From the NCBI RefSeq assembly GCF_000770675.1, contig NZ_AVBG01000003.1, forward strand, positions 1 to 64,000: DNA of 64,000 nt, written 5' to 3'. Positions 56,502-64,000 of this stretch are shown piece by piece. Positions within the stretch are counted from its first letter, which is position 1. Every line of letters begins with the position of its first letter. Source of the stretch: Pontibacillus chungwhensis BH030062 (GTDB lineage Bacteria; Bacillota; Bacilli; Bacillales; BH030062). The notes under the pieces were generated by a model. It ran no database searches and had not been told where the DNA came from. It saw only the letters and a program-made list of their open reading frames with translations. A program made the translations under genes and the position numbers.

Positions 56502-57284
56502 TTAATCATCTTTCAACAGACCAACTAAACGAAAACCATGCGAAAGTCCATTATCAGAAACATCTTTTGTCACATAGTTTGCTACTGCTTTGATTTCGTC
56601 TGAAGCATTCCCCATTGCAATACCATTTGCCACAAAGCCTAACATTTCGCGGTCATTCAATCCATCTCCAAAAGCATATGTATTACGTTGTTCTACACCT
56701 AACACCTTCATAAAATGTTTAATCCCTTCTGCTTTAGACCCACCTCGCGGGATTACATCTATTGAATAATCATGCCAACGTATAAAGTCCAACTGACGTG
56801 GTTGTTCTTTGTATTGCCCCTCTTCACCATGTTGACAAAAAAGTAAAGCTTGATAAATGGATTTGCCTTTATAGAAATGGGGATCAATTTCAGGATAAGA
56901 TAACTTTAAGCTTCCTATACTCTTTGAGATATGATTGTGCTCTCCAACAGATGCCCTCATACCTTCTTCATTAAGGAAGACCATTGGGTGTCCAGTTTCA
57001 TTGGCCTGAGTATATAAGGCTTCTAAATCATCTTCTATCAAAGGGTTTTCGTATATAACCCTTCCATCATGTACAACGTACTGACCGTTAAAACTTATAT
57101 ATGAATGAATGCCTAGTTCATCCCTAAGATCAGCAAACATAAATGGAGCTCTTCCAGTAGCAATAGCTACTTCCACTCCCTCAGCTTGGAGGCGAGCGAT
57201 GGACTTTTTTGCCTCCACCGGAATTTCTTTATTGTGATCCACTATTGTTCCATCAATATCAAGAAACACGAGTTTGTTGCTCAT
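56502..57284 (-). CDS. ykrA: Cof-type HAD-IIB phosphatase (YkrA-like)
   Basis: 260-residue HAD hydrolase: catalytic FLDIDGTIV (7-15), motif II ATGR (near 42), type-IIB cap in the middle, motif III lysine near GGSKAEG and motif IV FGDGLNDREM (near 210-219). Family members dephosphorylate sugar phosphates or flavin/PLP-type substrates. Matches B. subtilis YkrA by location next to def. Its start overlaps the DMT permease gene end by 26 bp. Confidence 0.88.
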   Translation of the reverse strand: MSNKLVFLDIDGTIVDHNKEIPVEAKKSIARLQAEGVEVAIATGRAPFMFADLRDELGIHSYISFNGQYVVHDGRVIYENPLIEDDLEALYTQANETGHPMVFLNEEGMRASVGEHNHISKSIGSLKLSYPEIDPHFYKGKSIYQALLFCQHGEEGQYKEQPRQLDFIRWHDYSIDVIPRGGSKAEGIKHFMKVLGVEQRNTYAFGDGLNDREMLGFVANGIAMGNASDEIKAVANYVTKDVSDNGLSHGFRLVGLLKDD

Positions 57285-58167
57285 GTTGTTTCCCCCTTTT
57301 TGAATCCTTCATCTCTTGAGCTAAGTATACTCCTATAAGGATAAGAGCAAGCCCAAATACCATTTGATAGGTAAGTGTTTCGTTCAGAAAAACAGATCCC
57401 CATACGAGAGCAGACACGGGCACAAGATAAGTTACCATAGTTGCAAATTCAGCAGACCCTCTTTGAATGAGATAATAAAAAATATAGATGCCCACGCCAG
57501 AACCAAATACGCCCAAGCCGATTAAAGCACCAAATATAGAAGGATCTGATACTAAACTCCACTTAATCGTACCACTCATCTCAGCAAAAATGAATGCATA
57601 TAAAGATGCCAGGGTCAATGTCACGGCTGCAACTGTTATTGAAGATACCTCATGCAAATGCCTTTTTATGTATTGAGAGGAGAAACCGTAACAAACAGCA
57701 GCAGCAACCATAGTACCTATACCTGCCAAGCCGTTTTTAAACAAACTCGAATTACCAAGGTCTGAGAGAATAATGATCCCTATAAAACCAACCATAATAC
57801 CAAACCATTGTTTTCCACTTACTCTAATCCCAAAGCACAGCAACCCGATGATCCCTGTCCATATCGGTGTTGTTGCATTTAAAACAGATGCTAAACTTGA
57901 GGAAATATTCGTTTCACTTAAGGCTATGAGCCCCCAAGGTAGAGCATTATTTGTCAGACCGACTAATAGCAAGGACCCCCAGGGAAGTTTAGATAACTGA
58001 TGCTTCCCATGCCAAATATAAATTCCCCATAACACAGTAGCACCAAATGTACAGCGCCAAAACACAACTTCCCAAATCATCATAGACGAGACCAAAATTT
58101 TAATAAATAAAAACGACGTACCCCAAATGAGAGAAAGTGCTACTAAACCTATATAAAGTCTCTTCAA
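57259..58167 (-). CDS. EamA/DMT-superfamily permease
   Basis: 302 residues, ten transmembrane segments in two EamA repeats (about 7-135 and 150-285; starts LIWGTSFLFIKI and the second repeat with VSALVWGSVFLNE). Substrate unknown; family includes amino-acid and metabolite exporters. Overlaps the downstream HAD gene, so the two are co-translated. Confidence 0.88.
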   Translation of the reverse strand: MKRLYIGLVALSLIWGTSFLFIKILVSSMMIWEVVFWRCTFGATVLWGIYIWHGKHQLSKLPWGSLLLVGLTNNALPWGLIALSETNISSSLASVLNATTPIWTGIIGLLCFGIRVSGKQWFGIMVGFIGIIILSDLGNSSLFKNGLAGIGTMVAAAVCYGFSSQYIKRHLHEVSSITVAAVTLTLASLYAFIFAEMSGTIKWSLVSDPSIFGALIGLGVFGSGVGIYIFYYLIQRGSAEFATMVTYLVPVSALVWGSVFLNETLTYQMVFGLALILIGVYLAQEMKDSKRGKQHEQQTRVS

Positions 58168-58432
58168 ATAACCCCTTCCTTCCTATAATCCTTTTTAATG
58201 TAAAGGAATTTCCATCCAAATTCAATAAGGGCTAAAAATTCTAAGAAAAACACCCTTAAAGAACTATTTTGTGGAGCATACTACAAGAAAGAATAAGAAA
58301 AAGTAAAATTCTCTTTAACCTATCTATTCATTTCTAGCTTAAAAGGTACTATACTAGAGATAAGAGGGATATGGTCGGCAATACGTTTTTTTACAGCTTT
58401 TCTTCGTATAAGGAAAGGAGTTGTATGACATA

Positions 58433-58504
58433 ATGTTAAAACGTTTGAAGAAAAAGCTTAAAAATCGTTGGAAAGATATCTTGAGTCGAAAATTGTATGC
58501 TTAA
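58433..58504 (+). CDS. Putative 23-residue basic peptide
   Basis: MLKRLKKKLKNRWKDILSRKLYA, shown here only as its pattern: nine Lys/Arg-rich residues in the first 13, one Trp at 13, amphipathic if helical. AAAGGAG lies 12 bases before the ATG; a two-codon ORF ATG-ACA-TAA overlaps its start (TAATG), suggesting coupling. Located about 140 bp upstream of rpoY-rnjA. No similar peptide is known to me; could be chance. About 265 bp before it show no gene. Confidence 0.35.
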   Translation: MLKRLKKKLKNRWKDILSRKLYA

Positions 58505-58645
58505 GCTTTCACTTTATGATGCGGTGGATTACTACAATCTCTTAGCTATAACATTCTATTGTTACCATATAGGTGCAAAACGTGCTATTATATTTACAGG
58601 ACAAGAATACGGAAATTACTAGGAAGTTAGGAGAGATTTATAATT

Positions 58646-58855
58646 ATGATCTTTAAAGTATTATTTCAAGAAAGGGCTGAAGAAGCTCCTGTTCGAGAAC
58701 GAACCAAGAGTCTTTATGTAGAAGCAAATACAGAACGTGAAGTACGAACAAAACTGGCCGATCGCAATATCAATATCGAATATGTTCAAGGGTTAAAGGA
58801 AGACCACTTAGCATATGAAAAACAATCTGAAGATTTCGAAGTGGAGAATATATAA
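58646..58855 (+). CDS. rpoY: RNA polymerase epsilon subunit
   Basis: 69-residue RpoY (YkzG, DUF1447), a small Firmicutes-specific RNA polymerase subunit whose structure resembles phage Gp2. Starts [18 protein letters not shown] and includes [15 protein letters not shown]. Three bp upstream of rnjA, the conserved rpoY-rnjA pair. Confidence 0.95.
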   Translation: MIFKVLFQERAEEAPVRERTKSLYVEANTEREVRTKLADRNINIEYVQGLKEDHLAYEKQSEDFEVENI

Positions 58856-58858
58856 CCT

Positions 58859-60526
58859 ATGAAGTTTGTTAAAAACGACCAAACCGCTGTATTTGCACTA
58901 GGCGGTCTAGGTGAGATCGGTAAAAATACGTACGGCGTTCAGTTCCAAGATGAGATCATTTTGATCGATGCGGGGATTAAGTTTCCTGAAGATGAACTAC
59001 TTGGAATTGATTACGTCATCCCAGACTACACTTACTTAGTGCAAAACCAAGATAAAATTAAAGGGTTATTCATTACCCACGGCCACGAAGACCACATTGG
59101 CGGGATTCCTTATTTGCTTCGCGAATTAAACATCCCGATCTACGGTGGCAAATTAGCGATCGGATTAATTAAGAACAAATTAGAAGAGCATGGTCTTTTA
59201 CGAAATGCGAAACTTCATACGATTCAAGAAGATGAAATCGTTAAATTCCGTAAAACGTCTGTGACATTCTTCCGTACAACGCACAGTATTCCTGACTCCT
59301 ATGGTATCGTAGTAAAAACCCCTCCAGGGAACGTTGTTCACACTGGAGACTTCAAGTTCGACTTCACACCAGTGGGCGAACCTGCAAACTTGCAAAAGAT
59401 GGCTGAGATCGGAAAAGAAGGTGTACTTTGCCTTTTATCTGACAGCACAAACAGTGAAATCCCTGATTTCACACTTTCTGAAAGTCGCGTAGGCGAAAGC
59501 ATTAACGATATCTTTACTAAAGTAAAAGGTCGTGTAATCTTTGCAACCTTCGCTTCAAACATCCACAGATTACAACAAGTCGTGGAAGCATCCGTTCAAC
59601 ATAATCGTAAAGTAGCTGTTTTTGGACGTAGTATGGAAGCCTCAATCAATATTGGTATTGAATTAGGTTATATTAACGCTCCTAAAGATACGTTCGTAGA
59701 ACCTTCACAAATCAATCGACTTCCAGCACACGAAGTAACGATTCTTTGTACAGGTTCTCAAGGCGAGCCAATGGCTGCCCTATCTCGTATCGCCAACGGC
59801 ACACACCGCCAAATTCAAATTATGCCAGGAGACACTGTAGTATTCTCCTCTTCCCCTATTCCAGGGAACACTGTAAGTGTAAGCCGCGTCATTAACATGT
59901 TATATCGTGCTGGTGCAGAAGTTATTCACGGTTCATTAAACGACATCCATACCTCTGGTCATGGTGGTCAGCAAGAGCAAAAACTTATGCTACGTTTAAT
60001 TCAACCGAAATTCTTCATGCCAATTCACGGAGAGTTCCGGATGCAGAAACAGCACGCTAAATTAGCTCAAGAAATCGGAATGGACCCAAGTGATTGCTTT
60101 ATCGCAGACAACGGTGATGTCCTTGCCCTTGGTAAAGATAATGCTATGATTGCTGGTAAAATTCCATCTGGCTCCATCTATGTAGATGGTAGCGGTATCG
60201 GTGACATCGGTAACATTGTTCTCCGCGATCGCCGCATCCTTTCTGAAGAAGGACTTGTGATTGTCGTTGTAAGCATTAACATGAAAGAATTCAAAATTGC
60301 TTCAGGACCTGACATCATATCCCGCGGGTTCGTTTACATGAGAGAATCAGAAGACCTTATTAACGAAGCTCAAAAAATTGTTTCCAAGCATCTTGATAAA
60401 GTTATGGAACGACGCACAACTCAGTGGTCTGAGATTAAGAACGAAATCACAGACACCATCGCTCCATTCCTTTACGAGAAAACAAAACGTAAACCAATGG
60501 TCTTACCTATCATTATGGAAGTGTAA
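58859..60526 (+). CDS. rnjA: Ribonuclease J1
   Basis: Metallo-beta-lactamase/beta-CASP RNase (555 residues) with 5'-3' exonuclease and endonuclease activity in mRNA decay and rRNA maturation. Catalytic HGHEDH at 74-79, beta-CASP region with NIHRLQQV and SSSPIPGN, and [14 protein letters not shown] (about 364-377). Length matches B. subtilis RNase J1. It partners SR1P-GapA in that species. Confidence 0.97.
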   Translation: MKFVKNDQTAVFALGGLGEIGKNTYGVQFQDEIILIDAGIKFPEDELLGIDYVIPDYTYLVQNQDKIKGLFITHGHEDHIGGIPYLLRELNIPIYGGKLAIGLIKNKLEEHGLLRNAKLHTIQEDEIVKFRKTSVTFFRTTHSIPDSYGIVVKTPPGNVVHTGDFKFDFTPVGEPANLQKMAEIGKEGVLCLLSDSTNSEIPDFTLSESRVGESINDIFTKVKGRVIFATFASNIHRLQQVVEASVQHNRKVAVFGRSMEASINIGIELGYINAPKDTFVEPSQINRLPAHEVTILCTGSQGEPMAALSRIANGTHRQIQIMPGDTVVFSSSPIPGNTVSVSRVINMLYRAGAEVIHGSLNDIHTSGHGGQQEQKLMLRLIQPKFFMPIHGEFRMQKQHAKLAQEIGMDPSDCFIADNGDVLALGKDNAMIAGKIPSGSIYVDGSGIGDIGNIVLRDRRILSEEGLVIVVVSINMKEFKIASGPDIISRGFVYMRESEDLINEAQKIVSKHLDKVMERRTTQWSEIKNEITDTIAPFLYEKTKRKPMVLPIIMEV

Positions 60527-60581
60527 GACACCCTCTTAACGGTTTACCTTATACGAATCGTAAAACAATATGTCATACAAC

Positions 60582-60616
60582 AAGCCCCCATCCATTAGGA
60601 TGGGGGCTTCCTTTTT
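60582..60616 (+). terminator. rnjA terminator
   Basis: AAGCCCCCATCC / GGATGGGGGCTT around ATTA, then CC and T5. Confidence 0.85.
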
Positions 60617-60620
60617 CCCT

Positions 60621-61145
60621 TGTCGTTATTTCTTTATAATAAGATTGTTGAAGACTCGCGGCTAAGATACTTGGTTATGTTTGGTCCGTTGCCTGAAGAG
60701 TGGTTGGGCAGGCTTGGGGACAACTCGCTTTCCTGCAGGGAGCTGGGAAGCCTCCTCGTTCGCTTCGCTCTCTGTGGGGTCTCCCCTAGGCTCCTTACCC
60801 TGCGGGAGTCTCGCAGTCCCCAAGCCTGCCCTGACGTTAATGAGGTGAACGGACCAGCTTATTATAGTTGCTCTAAAGCCTCCAAATCTTCCAAACGTGG
60901 TGAATTTCCGTCTCTCCCCCTTTGGCAAAGGTGGGCCTGGAAATTGCGAGACTCCTGCGGGAGAAAGAGGTAGGCGAGACCCCGCAGGGTGGTTTTCCCG
61001 AGGAGGCTCGACAACTCGCCCGCGGAAAGCGAGTGATTTCCAGACCCACCTTCCGCTCCATTATAGCTGACGGAAACCTCTTTCCATATATCGCAATACA
61101 TCTCTATCACAGTTTCAAGTCTTCCATATAAGGGGGCTTATATGG
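60621..61145. repeat. Composite palindromic repeat, full copy (copy D)
   Basis: Alpha palindrome: outer GGTCCGTT (60683-60690) / AACGGACC (60848-60855), inner perfect 16-bp GGGCAGGCTTGGGGAC (60706-60721) / GTCCCCAAGCCTGCCC (60816-60831). Linker with GAACGG...GCTTATT. Inverted beta palindrome: outer TTTCCGTC (60905-60912) / GACGGAAA (61069-61076), inner AAGGTGGGCCTGGAAAT (60928-60944) / ATTTCCAGACCCACCTT (61036-61052). Terminal hairpin CCATATAAG / CTTATATGG (61124-61132, 61137-61145). Lies between the convergent rnjA and pyruvate oxidase genes. Five overlapping open frames here have no ribosome site or family. Confidence 0.9.
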
Positions 61146-61179
61146 TAGAAAAACTAACAACAAATTTGAACAGAGTCAT

Positions 61180-61214
61180 AAAAAACGAGTGTGGAACTAT
61201 ATGTCCCACACTCG
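61180..61214 (-). terminator. Pyruvate oxidase gene terminator
   Basis: CGAGTGTGG / CCCACACTCG with a 10-base loop; U6 on the minus strand. Confidence 0.85.
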
Positions 61215-61221
61215 AAAAGAA

Positions 61222-62949
61222 TTAGTTAAACAAACGTTTCGTCGCTGTCTTCAACGGTGGTAATTCAATTTTACCACTTTCAAAGAACTCTTTAATTAAA
61301 TACTCTGTATAATGAACCGCTTGCTTATATCCAATATTCCCCGGAAGTGGCGCTTGGTCCTCTATTGCAACGTCAATAATAGCTGGTTTGTCAGAGAGGA
61401 AGGCTTTTTGCATAGCTCCTTCAAGGTCTTCCCTTTTCTCAACACGATAGCCTTCACCACCACAACTTTCTGCAAATTTAGCGAAGTCCATGTCACCTAA
61501 TTCTGTTGCATAATGAAGGTGTCCCATAGCTTCCTGCTCGTATTGAATCATACCAATCTTACTATTATTTAAAACAATAACTTTAAGGGGTAATTTGTAT
61601 TTCACCGCTGTGATGAAGTCCTGCATGTTCATGGCAAAACCACCATCACCACATACAGCAATAGATTGACGATTAGGATATGCTAGTTGTCCGGCGATTG
61701 CACCTGGTAAACCACACCCCATCGTGGCTAACCAACCTGATATCACCATCTTCTGGCGAACCATAGATAGATATCTTGCGACCCATACCGTCACGTTTCC
61801 TACATCACTTGATATGATGGCATCTTCAGGCATAATTTTCTCTAGTTCATACATAACTTGAGGTCCGTTAATTGGATCGGTGTTTGCACGCTTTTGCATT
61901 TGCATACTTACACGCCACTCATCCATCTGTCTTTGATATTTTTCAAGATGTTCATGATTATCCTTTGTTTCTATATGATCATTCAACCATTGAAGTGTAT
62001 CTTTCGTGCTTCCTGCAAGGCCAATTTGGACAGGATAGTGTTTGCCGATTTTACTTGGGTCGATATCTATCTGTATGGCCTTTGTATCTTTAGGCAGAAA
62101 ATCACGATAAGGGAATGATGTACCAATCATTAGAAGCAAGTCTGCATCTTTCATTGCATTATAAGCTGGTTGTGTTCCAATTTGACCATGTTGCCCCATG
62201 CAAAGGGGATGGTTGTCTGGAATTATCCCTTTGGCTAATAACGATAAAATGACAGGGGAATGAATCGTCTCTGCAAATTTCACTAATTCCTCTTGTGCAT
62301 GAGCGGCACCTTTACCCGCTAAGATAACAGGCTTCTCTGCAGCAGCAATTGCCTCTTTTGCTTCAATCAGGGATTTCTCAGACGGAAAGACTTCTGTTTT
62401 TGCATAGACAGATGACGTTAATTTCTCTTCATACTTTTGCTTTACAGCTGATAGATCATCTGGAATGACAAGAACGGATACACCGTTGTTTACATATGCT
62501 TCCCTTAACGCTTGATTGACTAAGTCTGGGAGCTGTTGTGCGCTTTGCACCCGTTTATTAAATACAGCAACACCATCAAACATACGTTCTAAATTCTCTT
62601 CTTGGAAAGCCCCTGTCCCTACTTCTTCACTTGGAACCTGACCAACAAGAGCGAGTACTGGAGCACTGTCAGCTTTTGCATCATAAAGGCCATTTACTAG
62701 GTGAGTAGCCCCTGGACCACCAATTGATAAGCAAACGCCAACTTTCCCTGTTAACTTGGCATAGGATGAAGCCGCAAGTGCCCCGACTTCTTCATGTCGA
62801 ACTTGAATAAATTGTAGTTCATCTTGACGACTGCGGAAATCATCCATAAGTTCATTTATGGAATCTCCAGGCATCCCATAAATATGGTCAATCCCCCAGT
62901 CATCTATAAGTAAGTTGGTTATAATTTCTCCAGTTCTTTTTTCGAACAT
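61222..62949 (-). CDS. ydaP: Pyruvate oxidase (TPP/FAD-dependent, YdaP-like)
   Basis: Thiamine-pyrophosphate enzyme of 575 residues similar to B. subtilis YdaP and E. coli PoxB, converting pyruvate to acetate (or acetyl phosphate) and CO2. N-terminal PYR domain with RHEEVGALAAS (catalytic Glu near 53), FAD-binding middle domain, C-terminal PP domain with GDGGFAMNMQDFITAVKY (near 430). Which electron acceptor is used (quinone or oxygen) is not clear from sequence. A SigB-like promoter lies upstream; ydaP belongs to the SigB regulon in B. subtilis. Confidence 0.9.
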   Translation of the reverse strand: MFEKRTGEIITNLLIDDWGIDHIYGMPGDSINELMDDFRSRQDELQFIQVRHEEVGALAASSYAKLTGKVGVCLSIGGPGATHLVNGLYDAKADSAPVLALVGQVPSEEVGTGAFQEENLERMFDGVAVFNKRVQSAQQLPDLVNQALREAYVNNGVSVLVIPDDLSAVKQKYEEKLTSSVYAKTEVFPSEKSLIEAKEAIAAAEKPVILAGKGAAHAQEELVKFAETIHSPVILSLLAKGIIPDNHPLCMGQHGQIGTQPAYNAMKDADLLLMIGTSFPYRDFLPKDTKAIQIDIDPSKIGKHYPVQIGLAGSTKDTLQWLNDHIETKDNHEHLEKYQRQMDEWRVSMQMQKRANTDPINGPQVMYELEKIMPEDAIISSDVGNVTVWVARYLSMVRQKMVISGWLATMGCGLPGAIAGQLAYPNRQSIAVCGDGGFAMNMQDFITAVKYKLPLKVIVLNNSKIGMIQYEQEAMGHLHYATELGDMDFAKFAESCGGEGYRVEKREDLEGAMQKAFLSDKPAIIDVAIEDQAPLPGNIGYKQAVHYTEYLIKEFFESGKIELPPLKTATKRLFN

Positions 62950-62986
62950 AGCGATTCATCCTTTCTAAGTACAATACTTTAATGCT

Positions 62987-63012
62987 ATGCCCGTTCTGAG
63001 GCAGAAAAAAAC
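62987..63012 (-). promoter_or_regulatory. SigB-like promoter of the pyruvate oxidase gene
   Basis: GTTTTT (63007-63012), 14 bp, GGGCAT (62987-62992) on the minus strand, against the SigB consensus GTTTAA-N14-GGGTAT. Leader of about 30 bases includes the AAAGGATG ribosome site. Confidence 0.45.
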
Positions 63013-63025
63013 TTTTTTATGATAG

Positions 63026-63060
63026 AAAAAAGACAGCACTCTAAATGAGAGCGCTGTCTT
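63026..63060 (-). terminator. ktrC terminator
   Basis: AAGACAGC-CTCT with AGAG-GCTGTCTT arms, one mismatch, U6 on the minus strand. Confidence 0.85.
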
Positions 63061-63070
63061 CTAAACATTT

Positions 63071-63742
63071 TTATTCATCATCTTCTACTACTAAGTTCTT
63101 CTCAAAACGAGAAATATCTTTATCTTCCCCAATAATAATGAGTACATCTTCTTCTAAAATTACTTCTGATGCTAGTGGAGAAACATTGATTTCTTTATTT
63201 CTCTTTATGCCGACTACGTTACAACCGTAACGAGCACGAATGTCCAAGTCTACTAACGTTTTTCCAATCATTTTCTTTCCGGCCTTAACTTCTACAACTG
63301 AATGATCATCTGATAATTCTAAGTAATCTAGAACGTTATTTGAAATGATATTATGTGCAATTCGTTTACCCATATCTCGTTCCGGGTGAACCACTTGGTC
63401 AGCACCGATCTTATTTAACACTTTTTCGTGATAATCATTTTGGGCTTTAACAGTAATCTTCTTAATACCTAATTCCTTTAACATTAGTGTAGTAAGGATA
63501 CTAGCTTGCTGATTATCACCTATGGCTACGATTACGTGGTCAATATTTCGTATTCCTAATTCTTTTAGAACGTTTTCATCTGTAGAGTCCGCAATGACAG
63601 CATGGGAGGCGATATCTTTATATTCATTCACCTTATCTTCATCAAGGTCTATAGCCAAAACTTCCATTCCTTCGCGGCTTAATTCCTTACATATACTACC
63701 GCCAAATCGGCCAAGACCGATAACTGCATATTCTTTCTTCAT
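63071..63742 (-). CDS. ktrC: Potassium channel gating subunit KtrC (RCK/TrkA type)
   Basis: Cytoplasmic RCK ring protein (223 residues) that gates a Ktr/Trk K+ channel. N-terminal Rossmann domain with VIGLGRFGGSICKEL (7-21) binding ATP/ADP, and C-terminal RCK_C domain (about 138-220) that in KtrA/KtrC binds c-di-AMP. Orthologue of KtrC (ykqB), near rnjA as in B. subtilis. No channel subunit gene is in the window, as expected since ktrD is elsewhere. Confidence 0.92.
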   Translation of the reverse strand: MKKEYAVIGLGRFGGSICKELSREGMEVLAIDLDEDKVNEYKDIASHAVIADSTDENVLKELGIRNIDHVIVAIGDNQQASILTTLMLKELGIKKITVKAQNDYHEKVLNKIGADQVVHPERDMGKRIAHNIISNNVLDYLELSDDHSVVEVKAGKKMIGKTLVDLDIRARYGCNVVGIKRNKEINVSPLASEVILEEDVLIIIGEDKDISRFEKNLVVEDDE

Positions 63743-63865
63743 GCCTGTTCCCCCATTCTTTCACATTTACCTTACATCATATTATCATAGATCTCTTTGA
63801 TATGGAAAGTTCATCTCGGATAAAACAACCACAGCTCACAAAAGTGAAGTCAGCCCATAGATAAA

Positions 63866-63892
63866 GAGACGTTCTTATTAAGAACGCCTCTC
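63866..63892 (-). terminator. Terminator of the partial membrane-protein gene
   Basis: AGAGGCGTTCTTA / TAAGAACGTCTCT on the minus strand (one G-U pair), followed by TTT. Confidence 0.6.
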
Positions 63893-63898
63893 ATTAAA

Positions 63899-64000
63899 TT
63901 ACTTTTTCCCTTTTACATATTCTGCATCAAATAAAAACATGCGCATTAAAAGAATAAGAGAAGGGATGAGAAGAAGCAACCCTGCAATAAATACAATTAC
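63899..64000 (-). CDS. C-terminal end of a membrane protein (cut by window edge)
   Basis: The last 33 codons of a minus-strand gene: a hydrophobic helix (VIVFIAGLLLLIPSLILL) followed by a short cytoplasmic tail ending VKGKK and TAA. A terminator follows. Too little to assign a family. Confidence 0.6.
   Translation of the reverse strand, partial: VIVFIAGLLLLIPSLILLMRMFLFDAEYVKGKK

Noticed and set aside
60620-61131. Five overlapping frames on both strands within repeat D
   Set aside because: Mutually exclusive, no initiation signals, explained by the repeat.
61142-61225. 27-codon ORF with AAGGGGG 7 bases before its ATG
   Set aside because: The 'ribosome site' is the loop of the repeat's terminal hairpin and the coding end overlaps the pyruvate oxidase terminator.

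Overview
This window is core chromosome of an endospore-forming, low-G+C member of the Bacillaceae. The many Glu/Asp-rich proteins, a BCCT betaine transporter and MscL suggest a salt-tolerant genus of the Halobacillus/Pontibacillus/Oceanobacillus type; that placement is inference. Gene order is essentially the Bacillus subtilis interval rpmF-ylb-cta-pycA-ftsW-yla-ykt-speA-sr1-pdh-def-rnjA-ktrC read backwards. Sporulation genes (ylbJ, ylbD, ylaJ) support a spore former.

Layout. 1-13 kb is the ylb cluster: rpmF and YceD, tmcAL, a DdcP/YlbL protease, a patatin, ylbJ, coaD, rsmD with a structured leader, ylbG, ricF, ylbE, ylbD, a CAP-domain protein and a CBS protein. 13-16 kb is an accessory patch (yugN, mscL, an AI-2E-type permease, a GNAT). 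16-25 kb encodes the caa3 cytochrome oxidase and its assembly factors (ctaB-C-D-E-F-G, DUF420 protein, divergent ctaA). 25-35.8 kb holds pycA, ftsW, ylaN, glsA and ylaL-ylaF. 36-43.5 kb holds an interrupted YczE-type gene, suhB, yktB, typA, a nitronate monooxygenase-like gene, yktA and speA. 43.5-49 kb contains the SR1/SR1P dual-function sRNA locus followed by an accessory block (polysaccharide deacetylase, ArAE exporter, betaine transporter, small membrane protein, small lipoprotein). 49-54 kb is pdhA-B-C-D. 54.6-64 kb holds ykyA, def, a HAD phosphatase, a DMT permease, rpoY-rnjA, pyruvate oxidase, ktrC and a partial membrane-protein gene.

The genes centre on the pyruvate node and respiration: PDH, pyruvate carboxylase, pyruvate oxidase, the GapA-binding peptide SR1P and the heme A/caa3 pathway. 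Several carry recognisable regulatory sites: a perfect cre and paired CcpN boxes at sr1, a near-perfect cre upstream of ctaA, and a SigB-like promoter at the pyruvate oxidase gene.

The least explained feature is a family of about 520-bp composite intergenic repeats (full copies at 48749-49340 and 60621-61145 in opposite orientation, a collapsed copy at 30375-30720, a fragment near 13070). Each full copy has two nested palindromes whose stem sequences differ between copies while pairing is preserved.
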